Source: Flavobacteriales bacterium (GTDB lineage: Bacteria > Bacteroidota > Bacteroidia > Flavobacteriales_D > Crocinitomicaceae). Taken from it: 40,894 nt of DNA. Location: NCBI GenBank assembly GCA_947470515.1, contig CANITF010000027.1, forward strand, positions 1 through 40,894, given 5' to 3'. Position numbers and translations under genes: made by a program. Positions 33,836 to 40,894 of this stretch are shown piece by piece. Under the pieces are notes generated by a model that saw only the letters and a list, made by a program, of their open reading frames with translations, was not told the origin of the DNA and searched no databases. Position 1 is the first letter of the stretch, and each line of letters starts with the position of its first letter.

Positions 33836-33870
33836 CGGACGCCGAGCCTTAGTCGAGGTGGGAGTTACTT
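33829..33870. terminator. Shared hairpin at a convergent junction, containing REP-like copy 3
   Basis: The arms AAGTAAC (about 33830-33836) and GTTACTT (about 33864-33870) are perfect complements, each holding the stop codon of one convergent gene. Between them lies CGCCGAGCCTTAGTCGAGGTG (33840-33860; longer than the copies at 4806 and 4918 but related). There is no long T-tract, so function as a terminator is inferred from position and symmetry. Confidence 0.5.
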
Positions 33871-34476
33871 CACCTTGAATTCAAACATTTTTTGTTGATT
33901 CAGATATCCTTCCAAGGAATCTCCAATTTGAACTGGTCCAACCCCGGCAGGTGTTCCAGTAAAGATTAAATCCCCCGTTTTTAACGTCATGAATTTTGAC
34001 AGGTACACGATGATTTGATTAATAGTGAAAATCATTTCTTGGGTATTTCCAACTTGAACAATTTCTCCATTTTTCTTCAATTCAAAACCTAGATTGTTTA
34101 AATCCACGGAATTCACATCAATTGTTTTATTGGAAAGGGGAGCAGAGTGTTGGAATGATTTTGCTATTTCCCAAGGCAAACCCTTTTCTTTGCAAATTTG
34201 TTGTAAATCACGCGCTGTGAAATCTATCCCAAGCGTTAATTCCTTGTAATAGTTAGGCGCAAATTTCTCTGTAATATTTTTACCCACTTTGCAGATCTTC
34301 ACGACCAATTCACATTCATAATGCAAATCTTTCGTAAAGTCAGGATAATAAAAATGATTACCATCTTTTAAAATAGCAATATCTGGTTTCATGAAAAAAA
34401 TCGGTACCGTTGGCACTTCAGCTTTCATTTCTTTTGCATGATCTGAATAATTCCTTCCTATACAAATGATTTTCAT
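33865..34476 (-). CDS. Fumarylacetoacetate-hydrolase family protein
   Basis: At 203 aa it matches the short FAH domain: IICIGRNYSDHAKEM at the start, FFMKPDIAIL, then the metal site HYECELVVKI with Glu54 and Glu56 and an Asp in LGIDFTARDLQ. KSFQHSAPLSN and GDLIFTGTPAGVGPVQIGD near the end complete the fold. Such enzymes cleave C-C bonds of acylpyruvates or decarboxylate oxaloacetate in the cytosol, using Mg2+. The substrate here is undetermined. It lies 1 bp downstream of an exonuclease gene on the same strand. Confidence 0.92.
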   Translation of the reverse strand: MKIICIGRNYSDHAKEMKAEVPTVPIFFMKPDIAILKDGNHFYYPDFTKDLHYECELVVKICKVGKNITEKFAPNYYKELTLGIDFTARDLQQICKEKGLPWEIAKSFQHSAPLSNKTIDVNSVDLNNLGFELKKNGEIVQVGNTQEMIFTINQIIVYLSKFMTLKTGDLIFTGTPAGVGPVQIGDSLEGYLNQQKMFEFKVK

Positions 34477-34477
34477 C

Positions 34478-35329
34478 TTATTTAAATTTGTTTTTTAAAG
34501 CATCTAATTTGCTAGCAATATCTTCAGAAGTATTTTCTTCTTTTTTATTGCTTTCTCGCTCCTTCTTAATTTTATCCATTTCGATGCGCAGACATTTTTT
34601 AGTATATAATGGAAAATCGGCATCTAACATCCATCCATAATATCCAGGTTCTATGCGAGCAACTTCTTTTATCGTTTTTCCTTTATGTTTCCCGAAATTA
34701 TAAATTGCTTCATCCTTCTCGTTAATAGCTAATCGACCAGCAAAATCTAATAAATTATAATTTCCAGCTTTAGAAAATTCGGATAGGGAAGGGATATCAT
34801 TTGATAAATCGGCATAATGAGCCATTTGTGCTTTCAAAACATCCCAAGTAGCTTGAGCGTCGTGTAATGCATTATGCGCGTTCTCAATTGGTTTTTTACA
34901 GTAAAATTGATGTGCCGCAGCTAAAGTTCGTTGTTCCATTTTATGGAAAATATTCTGAACGTCTACAAATTTTCTTTGTGAAATATCAAAATCAGAACCT
35001 GCACGCATTAATTCTTCTGCCAAAACAGGAATATCAAATTTATTGGAGTTGAAACCTGCAAGGTCTGCATCACCAATAAATTCAACTACTGAAGCTGCAA
35101 TTAAATCAAAAATCGGTTCGTTTATTACGTCTTTGTCATAAATGCCATGAATTTCACTTGTTTCCTTCGGAATCGGCATTTGTGGATTTACACGTTTGCA
35201 AAAATGTTCTTCTTTTCCATCTGGATAAACTTTGATAATAGCAATTTCAACAATACGGTCGCTTGTGATATTTAGGCCTGTTGTCTCAAGGTCAAATATA
35301 GCTAACGGTCTTTCAAGATGTAAATTCAT
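34478..35329 (-). CDS. DnaQ-like 3'-5' exonuclease with exonuclease X-type C-terminus
   Basis: I choose ATG 35329 (283 aa). The longer frame from TTG 35368 starts inside a terminator. The DEDDh exonuclease domain (about 8-175) shows AIFDLETTGL with Asp13 and Glu15, LAGFNSNKFDIPVLAEEL, and ENAHNALHDAQATWDVLKA with the catalytic His and Asp. The C-terminal part has YNFGKHKGKTIKEVARIEPG and YGWML, which resembles the exodeoxyribonuclease X C-terminal domain. The last 30 residues are charged (KKERESNKKEENTSED) and probably flexible. It is likely a repair or proofreading-type nuclease in the cytosol, and not clearly the polymerase III epsilon subunit. Confidence 0.88.
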   Translation of the reverse strand: MNLHLERPLAIFDLETTGLNITSDRIVEIAIIKVYPDGKEEHFCKRVNPQMPIPKETSEIHGIYDKDVINEPIFDLIAASVVEFIGDADLAGFNSNKFDIPVLAEELMRAGSDFDISQRKFVDVQNIFHKMEQRTLAAAHQFYCKKPIENAHNALHDAQATWDVLKAQMAHYADLSNDIPSLSEFSKAGNYNLLDFAGRLAINEKDEAIYNFGKHKGKTIKEVARIEPGYYGWMLDADFPLYTKKCLRIEMDKIKKERESNKKEENTSEDIASKLDALKNKFK

Positions 35330-35366
35330 TCGAATAATTTCTTCAAAGATAATGCAATGATTAGAC

Positions 35367-35402
35367 AAAAAAAAAGTCTGGAGTGAACCAGACTTTTTTT
35401 TA
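35367..35402 (-). terminator. Symmetric terminator downstream of the short PorE-like gene
   Basis: AAAAAAAAAGTCTGG, loop AGTGAA, CCAGACTTTTTTTTT forms a 15-bp stem with T-tracts on both strands. It ends the 37499-35406 transcript and, being symmetric, could also stop transcripts from the other side. Confidence 0.9.
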
Positions 35403-35405
35403 GTA

Positions 35406-37499
35406 TTATTCGGTTTTCAGACCGACAAACTGATAAGGTTTGTATTTCTTTTGTTTTGCTGAGTCATTAACATATTCAGGCCCATCTACTATTGCTGAAA
35501 CAATTACAACATTTACTTTTCCTTTAAATTCAGCTTTTGATTCAAAATGAGTAAAAATGTCATATTTCATATTCTCTGCACGAATTGTTGTTAGTTTTTC
35601 GTTTGTTTCATACGTTTTAGTTGGAACATGTGAAGCAGAAGAATACACATTGATTGTAATTGAAGTTCTACCTTCTTTCAATTGGGCTTCAACGTCTTTT
35701 ACGAAATCTTTTAATTTCCCTTTATTGGCATACAATTTATTTTTATTGTAATCAAAATAATGTAAGAACTCAATATTTTTATAAGATACAACATCGATTG
35801 GGTCAATTTCTTTAATAGTGTCCTTCGGTACTGTAATGGTTCGATTTGGAACATCCAGAATTAATTCTCTTGATATTTCTTGATATTCAAGATTACATTC
35901 TGTTGTAAATGTCTCTTCGTACATTACTTTACTGTCAGAAGCGTTAAAATATGAAATAGTATACGTTTTACAAGCTTTTAATCCAGACATAAATAAACCA
36001 TCTCTCAGACGAGGGAAAATAACTCTGTTTTTCTCGAATTCGTCACAATCATCACAAGTTAATTTAATATTTACGGCAAAGTCTTCAGGTAATGGTGCAT
36101 TGTCAAGTGTATTTATTACTCCTTTAAACACGGCTATATTTTTGACTCCTAAATAATTATTAAAAATCTCGTAAATATCTTTTTCACCGTATCCGCCTTT
36201 TCTAAAAGATGTCATATAACCTCTCAATCCATCACTTGTAGTAGTGTAATAAATATCATCACTTGTTGAGTTGAATGGATAGCCTAGATTTCTAGAATCT
36301 GACCAATTATCTTCTTCCAATAAATCACAGACCATTATGTCAAACCCTCCAATACTTTTTACTCCATTGGAAGAAAAATAAAGCATTCTATTATCTATAG
36401 ATACAAAGGGTGCATCTTCATCATTTGGTGTGTTTACCTTAGGTCCTAAATTGATAGGACTAGACCAAGTGCTATCAGCCTTTCTTTTTGACATATAAAT
36501 ATCTCTTCCTCCCAATCCGCCGGGTCTATCAGAAGTAAAAAACATTCTCGATCTATCATGCGAAACCATACAGTGTGTTTCCCAGTAATTTGTATTGATA
36601 TCTTTATCTTTTAGTCTTTTTATATCACTGAATTTACTTGCATAGAAATCAGTATAATAAATGTCTCCATTGCCTGTTGAATCTTCGTACAAGTATATTT
36701 TACGTTCATCCATACTAACAGCTAACGTTGCTTCGTTTCTTTTAGGAAGACAAAATTCTAATCGTTTCGGTTCCATCCAAACTGAATCATTACTCAAATA
36801 ACTCACATAAACATCTTCTGGATATTGATTATTTTCTGGATTTCGGAATGCTTCAGCTTCACCATTTTTCCAAGGTCTTTTAGAAGTGTAAAACAAAGCA
36901 GATCCATCTAAAGAAACAACCGGAGCATAGTCAGGGAATTTACTATTGATTTTATTACCTGTATTTTTTAATTTTACATCAACAGGATTTGCCATTGCAG
37001 CAATTGCGTTTTCACATTGCACCAAACGAAGTTTTGTTACTCCATATAATTCTGATTTGTCTTTTGAGGCAGATAGAAAACTATTATAGTACATTTTAGC
37101 TTTTTCAATGTCTTCGTTGAAGTGATAACATGTTGCTAAATGAAATAAAGCATCAGGCGGAGCACTTTTTTCCGATACACCATAAGCATCAAAATTTGCA
37201 TCAATTTTCAAAATTGCTTTTTCTAAAAAAGGAATAGCACTCATATAATCTTTTCTGCTTTCTAAAACTACAAACCCCTTGCGGTAATTATAGTTAGAAC
37301 TTTCAGGCTTAAGAGTTAACAGTTTATCTGCAACCATTTCGGCATGATACAGAAGGAATTCTTGCATCATTCTTGAATTCTCAGAAACTAACTGTTGCTC
37401 AGACCCTTCTTGAATCAATTTTAGAACATCATCATCATTAAGTTGGGCAAATGAAAACGTTGAAAATAATAGCAAACAAAAAAAAGTAATATTCTTCAT
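35406..37499 (-). CDS. PorE-like TPR/PD40 protein with degenerate OmpA-like C-terminus
   Basis: The signal peptide ends TFSFAQ. TPR-like helices (about 25-165) include SNYNYRKGFVVLESRKDY and DALFHLATCYHFNEDIEKAK. A PD40/WD40-like propeller follows (about 185-440: FPDYAPVVSLDGSALFYTSK, MFFTSDRPGGLGGRDIYMSK, MLYFSSNGVKSIGGFDIMVC). Then comes a Cys-containing beta domain (LTCDDCDEFEKN). The end (about 575-665) resembles an OmpA domain (FLHYFDYNKNKLYANKGKLK), but the peptidoglycan-binding Asp region is INVYSSASHV, not the usual G-x-H-T-D. It is a paralogue of the 781-aa protein just upstream and lacks about 100 residues of a regulatory-like domain before the OmpA part. PorE-type proteins belong to the T9SS/outer-membrane apparatus. 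Confidence 0.8.
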   Translation of the reverse strand: MKNITFFCLLLFSTFSFAQLNDDDVLKLIQEGSEQQLVSENSRMMQEFLLYHAEMVADKLLTLKPESSNYNYRKGFVVLESRKDYMSAIPFLEKAILKIDANFDAYGVSEKSAPPDALFHLATCYHFNEDIEKAKMYYNSFLSASKDKSELYGVTKLRLVQCENAIAAMANPVDVKLKNTGNKINSKFPDYAPVVSLDGSALFYTSKRPWKNGEAEAFRNPENNQYPEDVYVSYLSNDSVWMEPKRLEFCLPKRNEATLAVSMDERKIYLYEDSTGNGDIYYTDFYASKFSDIKRLKDKDINTNYWETHCMVSHDRSRMFFTSDRPGGLGGRDIYMSKRKADSTWSSPINLGPKVNTPNDEDAPFVSIDNRMLYFSSNGVKSIGGFDIMVCDLLEEDNWSDSRNLGYPFNSTSDDIYYTTTSDGLRGYMTSFRKGGYGEKDIYEIFNNYLGVKNIAVFKGVINTLDNAPLPEDFAVNIKLTCDDCDEFEKNRVIFPRLRDGLFMSGLKACKTYTISYFNASDSKVMYEETFTTECNLEYQEISRELILDVPNRTITVPKDTIKEIDPIDVVSYKNIEFLHYFDYNKNKLYANKGKLKDFVKDVEAQLKEGRTSITINVYSSASHVPTKTYETNEKLTTIRAENMKYDIFTHFESKAEFKGKVNVVIVSAIVDGPEYVNDSAKQKKYKPYQFVGLKTE

Positions 37500-37524
37500 A
37501 GCATTGGGTTTTTGTCTTTTTTAA

Positions 37525-37575
37525 TAAAAAAACCTTTTAATCTAAATCCGTTACGATTTCTAGATTAAAAGGTTT
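37525..37575 (-). terminator. Long-stem terminator between the PorE-like paralogues
   Basis: On the minus strand AAACCTTTTAATCTA, an extra G, AAATC, loop, GATTT, AGATTAAAAGGTTT and a T-run make a stem of about 20 bp with one bulge. It separates the two tandem paralogues, so they are probably separate transcripts. Confidence 0.88.
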
Positions 37576-37621
37576 CAGACGTGAATTTAAATAAAAAGAA
37601 TTAATTAGCAATAAATCCTTT

Positions 37622-39967
37622 TTATTTTTTTATAATTCTAAATTCAGTTCTACGATTTGCTTGATGTTCGTCTTCGGAGCATTTGGATTTAACAATACCC
37701 TCGCATTCACACGCATTTACCAATTTTGATTCACCATAACCTTTTCCATAAATACGTTTTGGATTGGTTATTCTGGCTTTAATATAATCTGCAGATGACT
37801 TAGCTCTTCTCCCTGAGAGTGCTATGTTATATGCGTATGAACTTCTGCAGTCGGTATGTGAACCCAATTCAATTTGTATTGTTGGATTGTCATTCATAAT
37901 TTTAACAATCTTATCTAACTCAATTTTTGCATCAGGACGGATAGTTGATTTGTCTAGATCAAAATAAATTGGATTTAAATCAAGAGTTACAGCTAAGTCG
38001 ATACCTATTTCTGGCTTTTCGATCAAGTATATTAAATGAATATCACTTTTATCCCCTAAGATTTCTTTAAAATCAAATGTTTGTGTTAAATATTCGTCTT
38101 TAATTACTTTTACATGATAATATAGAGTATCGCCATACATGCTATCATTCAAGATTGTTGAAGTAAAGGCACCAACTGTATTCGTTTTTATACTTTCAAT
38201 TATAGAATTTGTGTTTACTATATTGAATTCAACAATAGAATTTTCTAACTTAATTCCAGTATTTTTATCCGCAACAGTGCCATCCAAAGTGTATTTTATA
38301 GTTGGTATAATTCGTTTTCGCTTAACATCTAGGATTAACTCTTTATAAATTTCTTCAAATTCTGTTTTACAATCAGTTTTGAAGGTTTCCTTATAAATAA
38401 AGGTTGATAAAGAATCATAATGGTATGATATTTCGTATTCTTTACATGGCATTAAACTGTTAAAAAAAGAACCATCACGAAGTCTGGGGTTTATTTTATA
38501 CGCCTTTTGATCATCGCAATTAGTACATTTCAGGGTGACATAAACTGATTCAGGAATAGGACTTCCGTCAGAGGTTTTTATTAATCCCTTTAAAATAGCC
38601 GTTTTAGTCATACCCATAAAATCATTTTCAATTTTATAAATATCTTTTTCTCCAAATCCATTTTTTCGGAATGACGACAAATAACCTGTTAAACCATCAG
38701 CTGTAGTGGTATAAAAGATATCATCACCAGTAGAATTGATAGGATAGCCTAAGTTAATAGGCTCTGACCAAAAATTATTTTCGTCACGAACTGAAACAAA
38801 AATGTCAAAATCACCCATACTTTTAATACCGTTGCTTGAATAATACAAGGTTTTATTGTCAACTGCTATAAATGGTGAATCTTCATCATTAGCTGTATTT
38901 ACTGACGGACCAACATTAATTACATCGCTCCAGTTACCATTTGGTAGCTTAACTATTCTATAGATGTCTCTTCCTCCAAAACCCCCTGGTCGCTCAGATA
39001 CAAAATACATTTGTTGACCATCAGGAGTCACTGAACAATGCGTTTCCCAATATTTTGTATTTAAATCTTGATATTCTAGTTTTGTTAAAGTCTGGAATGA
39101 ATTATTTTGAAAATCTGAGAAATATAAATCGCCATTTCCAGTTCTATCCTCATAAGTATATACTCTTCTTTCATCTGAACTAATAGTAACGGTTGCCTCG
39201 TTTGTTTTTCCATCACAAAAACTTAATTTTTCTGGGTTACTTAATTTTTGATTCAAGCCGAGGTAACTTACATATATGTCTTCTGGATATTGATTTAATT
39301 GAGCGTCTTTATAATCATCCGTAGATTGATCGGCCCATTGTCTTCTTGATGTAAAATATAAAGATGTGCCGTCCAATGAAATAACAGGTGAATATTCTGG
39401 ATAAACTGTGTTGATTGTAGCTCCTAAATTAGTTACTCTCGCTTTTTTTGGTTTAGTTATTAATTCCTTCGCTACGTCACATTGTTGCAATCGAATTTGA
39501 GCTTTTGTAATAAGTTCAGATTTACTTCCTGATTCATTAATGAATTTGGAATAATATTCCTTAGCTTTTTCAAGCTGTTCATCTAAATGATAGCAACGAG
39601 CCAAATGATAATATGCATCAGTCGGGGCACTTTTCTCTTTTGATGAATACATATCATAATTCTTATCAATATCAGTAATCGCAATTAAAAAATAGGGTAT
39701 TGCGGCAATCCAATCTTGACGTGAGTCCAATATAATATATCCTTTCCTATAGTTATAATTCGGACTAGTAGAATTCAATTGTAACAAACGATCTACAACA
39801 ATTTCAGAAAAATAAAAATAACCTTCCTGCAGCATTCTCGAACTTTCAATTATCAGTTGATCTTCAGTTGCTGATTGAGTCATTTGACGAACCTCATATT
39901 CGTTTAATTGGGTAGAGCCAATAAATGGCAGAAATAACACCAAAATTAGTTGAATTACTTTTTTCAT
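37622..39967 (-). CDS. PorE-like TPR/PD40/CRD/OmpA outer-membrane protein
   Basis: The signal peptide ends LPFIGSTQ and has no lipobox Cys. The order is TPR-like helices (about 20-165: SPNYNYRKGYIILDSRQDW, DAYYHLARCYHLDEQLEKAK), a PD40 propeller (about 185-445: YPEYSPVISLDGTSLYFTSR, QMYFVSERPGGFGGRDIYRI), beta domains of the carboxypeptidase-regulatory type (about 450-640), and a canonical OmpA peptidoglycan-binding domain (about 660-781: IYFDLDKSTIRPDAKIELDK, IELGSHTDCRSS, NIALSGRRAKSSADYIKARI, ANRRTEFRI). This is the architecture of PorE, the T9SS component that links the machine to peptidoglycan. Whether it is the true PorE or one of several paralogues cannot be told from this window. Confidence 0.85.
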   Translation of the reverse strand: MKKVIQLILVLFLPFIGSTQLNEYEVRQMTQSATEDQLIIESSRMLQEGYFYFSEIVVDRLLQLNSTSPNYNYRKGYIILDSRQDWIAAIPYFLIAITDIDKNYDMYSSKEKSAPTDAYYHLARCYHLDEQLEKAKEYYSKFINESGSKSELITKAQIRLQQCDVAKELITKPKKARVTNLGATINTVYPEYSPVISLDGTSLYFTSRRQWADQSTDDYKDAQLNQYPEDIYVSYLGLNQKLSNPEKLSFCDGKTNEATVTISSDERRVYTYEDRTGNGDLYFSDFQNNSFQTLTKLEYQDLNTKYWETHCSVTPDGQQMYFVSERPGGFGGRDIYRIVKLPNGNWSDVINVGPSVNTANDEDSPFIAVDNKTLYYSSNGIKSMGDFDIFVSVRDENNFWSEPINLGYPINSTGDDIFYTTTADGLTGYLSSFRKNGFGEKDIYKIENDFMGMTKTAILKGLIKTSDGSPIPESVYVTLKCTNCDDQKAYKINPRLRDGSFFNSLMPCKEYEISYHYDSLSTFIYKETFKTDCKTEFEEIYKELILDVKRKRIIPTIKYTLDGTVADKNTGIKLENSIVEFNIVNTNSIIESIKTNTVGAFTSTILNDSMYGDTLYYHVKVIKDEYLTQTFDFKEILGDKSDIHLIYLIEKPEIGIDLAVTLDLNPIYFDLDKSTIRPDAKIELDKIVKIMNDNPTIQIELGSHTDCRSSYAYNIALSGRRAKSSADYIKARITNPKRIYGKGYGESKLVNACECEGIVKSKCSEDEHQANRRTEFRIIKK

Positions 39968-40001
39968 GATTAGAGTGGTTAAATGTGCTTAAAATATATA
40001 T

Positions 40002-40894
40002 TTATAATTCTCTATTAGGATCAAATTGTTCTAAATAATCAGCCACTCGTCTCACAAATTGCCCTCCTAATGAACCATCTACAACTCGGTGATCATAAGA
40101 ATGAGATAAATACATTTTTGAACGAATTCCAATAAAATCACCATTAGGAGTTTCAATTACTGCAGGAATTTTTCGAATTGCACCCAAAGCCATAATTGCA
40201 ACTTGAGGTTGATTAATAATTGGCGTTCCCATTACATTTCCAAATGAACCAACATTTGTAACGGTGAATGTTCCTCCTTGAATATCTTCCGGTTTCAATT
40301 TGTTGTTTCGCGCATTGTTAGCTAGTTGATTAACTGATTTAGTTAATCCAACAAGATTCATACGGTCCGCATTTTTTATCACTGGAACAATTAAATTACC
40401 AGAAGGAAGTGCTGTTGCCATTCCAATATTAATGTCTTTTCTTTTAATGATTGTTGTACCACTAACTGAAACATTAATCATAGGGAAATCTTTAATTGCC
40501 TTCACAATAGCTTCAATGATAATAGGCGTAAATGTGATGTTTTCACCTTCACGTTTAGCAAATTCGCCTTTCACCTTATTTCTCCAATTTACAATATTTG
40601 TTACATCCGCTTCAACATATGAAGTAACATGCGGTGCAACGTGAACAGACATAACCATGTGATCAGCAATAAGCTTTCTCATACGGTCCATTTCTATTAT
40701 TTCATCACCTGGATTAGCTATAACCACTGGTCCTTTTATGTGCGACATGAAACCATTTCCTTGAGAAGCATCCGATGGAATAGCAACCGGGACTGAAGTT
40801 AATGTTTCTTTTGCTTCAGCTTTGATAGTTGATTCGGCAGAACCTGATGGTTTATTTTGAATGAATTCAAGAATATCTTTTTTTGTTACACGGC
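40002..40894 (-). CDS. 2-oxo acid dehydrogenase E2 (dihydrolipoamide acyltransferase), C-terminal part
   Basis: The frame is open to the right edge, so the gene is cut and the internal ATG at 40748 is not the start. The first visible residues, RVTKKDILEFI, are the end of a peripheral-subunit-binding domain. A Ser/Ala/Pro-rich linker and the acyltransferase domain follow: MDRMRKLIADHMVMS, HVAPHVTSYVEADVT, then GTFTVTNVGSFG and SHSYDHRVVDGSLGG with the catalytic H-x-x-x-D-G. The lipoyl domains lie outside the window. The enzyme transfers acyl groups from lipoyl-lysine to CoA. Which complex (pyruvate, 2-oxoglutarate or branched-chain) is not decided; the general sequence looks closest to the branched-chain type. 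Confidence 0.93.
   Translation of the reverse strand, partial: RVTKKDILEFIQNKPSGSAESTIKAEAKETLTSVPVAIPSDASQGNGFMSHIKGPVVIANPGDEIIEMDRMRKLIADHMVMSVHVAPHVTSYVEADVTNIVNWRNKVKGEFAKREGENITFTPIIIEAIVKAIKDFPMINVSVSGTTIIKRKDINIGMATALPSGNLIVPVIKNADRMNLVGLTKSVNQLANNARNNKLKPEDIQGGTFTVTNVGSFGNVMGTPIINQPQVAIMALGAIRKIPAVIETPNGDFIGIRSKMYLSHSYDHRVVDGSLGGQFVRRVADYLEQFDPNREL

Overview
The window reads as chromosome of a low-GC member of the Bacteroidota, most likely Flavobacteriales. A Crocinitomicaceae/Fluviicola-like origin is my inference and not proven. The reasons are three proteins with type IX secretion (T9SS) C-terminal sorting domains, a PorX regulator, PorE-like TPR/PD40/OmpA proteins, TonB receptors with carboxypeptidase-regulatory N-termini, and many promoters of the Bacteroidota type (TTTG or TTG, about 18-21 bp, then TAnnTTTG). 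There is no phage, insertion sequence, CRISPR array or rRNA; the single RNA gene is tRNA-His.

Layout. 1-545 (minus): the cut N-terminus of a KirBac-type potassium channel and a small unknown gene. 710-4775 (plus): a large T9SS-exported adhesin-like protein and a TonB receptor. 4957-10799 (plus): a cobalamin riboswitch and the operon it should control. This holds a T9SS-sorted DUF4465 protein, a BtuB-like receptor, a BtuG-like propeller lipoprotein, a T9SS-sorted surface protein and a TPMT-type methyltransferase. 10802-11920 (minus): a DEAD-box helicase. 12191-14884 (plus): an unusual membrane protein joining a dead zincin-like domain to an alpha/beta hydrolase. 14893-21969 (minus): guaB, three envelope folding factors with overlapping ends (PpiD-like, a lipoprotein, SurA-like), a MoxR ATPase and a DUF2007/zinc-ribbon protein. 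22107-22793 (plus): a small carboxypeptidase-regulatory-domain protein. 22906-24147 (minus): an HD phosphohydrolase, divergent from porX. 24194-28356 (plus): porX, a lipoprotein, tsaE, an alanine-dehydrogenase-like gene and an orphan HsdR_N nuclease domain. 28489-30215 (minus): prfC and tRNA-His. 30548-33835 (plus): Gfo/Idh oxidoreductase, lipoprotein and polyprenyl-phosphate sugar transferase. 33865-40894 (minus): FAA hydrolase, exonuclease, two tandem PorE-like proteins and a 2-oxo acid dehydrogenase E2 cut by the window edge.

How the parts fit. Much of the window serves the outer envelope: B12 uptake, T9SS control (PorX), T9SS cargo, periplasmic folding and cell-surface polysaccharide. The B12 operon looks like the Bacteroides BtuB/BtuG system rebuilt so that two accessory surface proteins leave by T9SS. 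The strongest candidates for something undescribed are that B12 arrangement, the pseudo-metalloprotease/hydrolase fusion at 12191, and a family of intergenic elements built from short degenerate words that fold into long hairpins at gene 3' ends (4748-4882, 22798-22904, 28345-28488).
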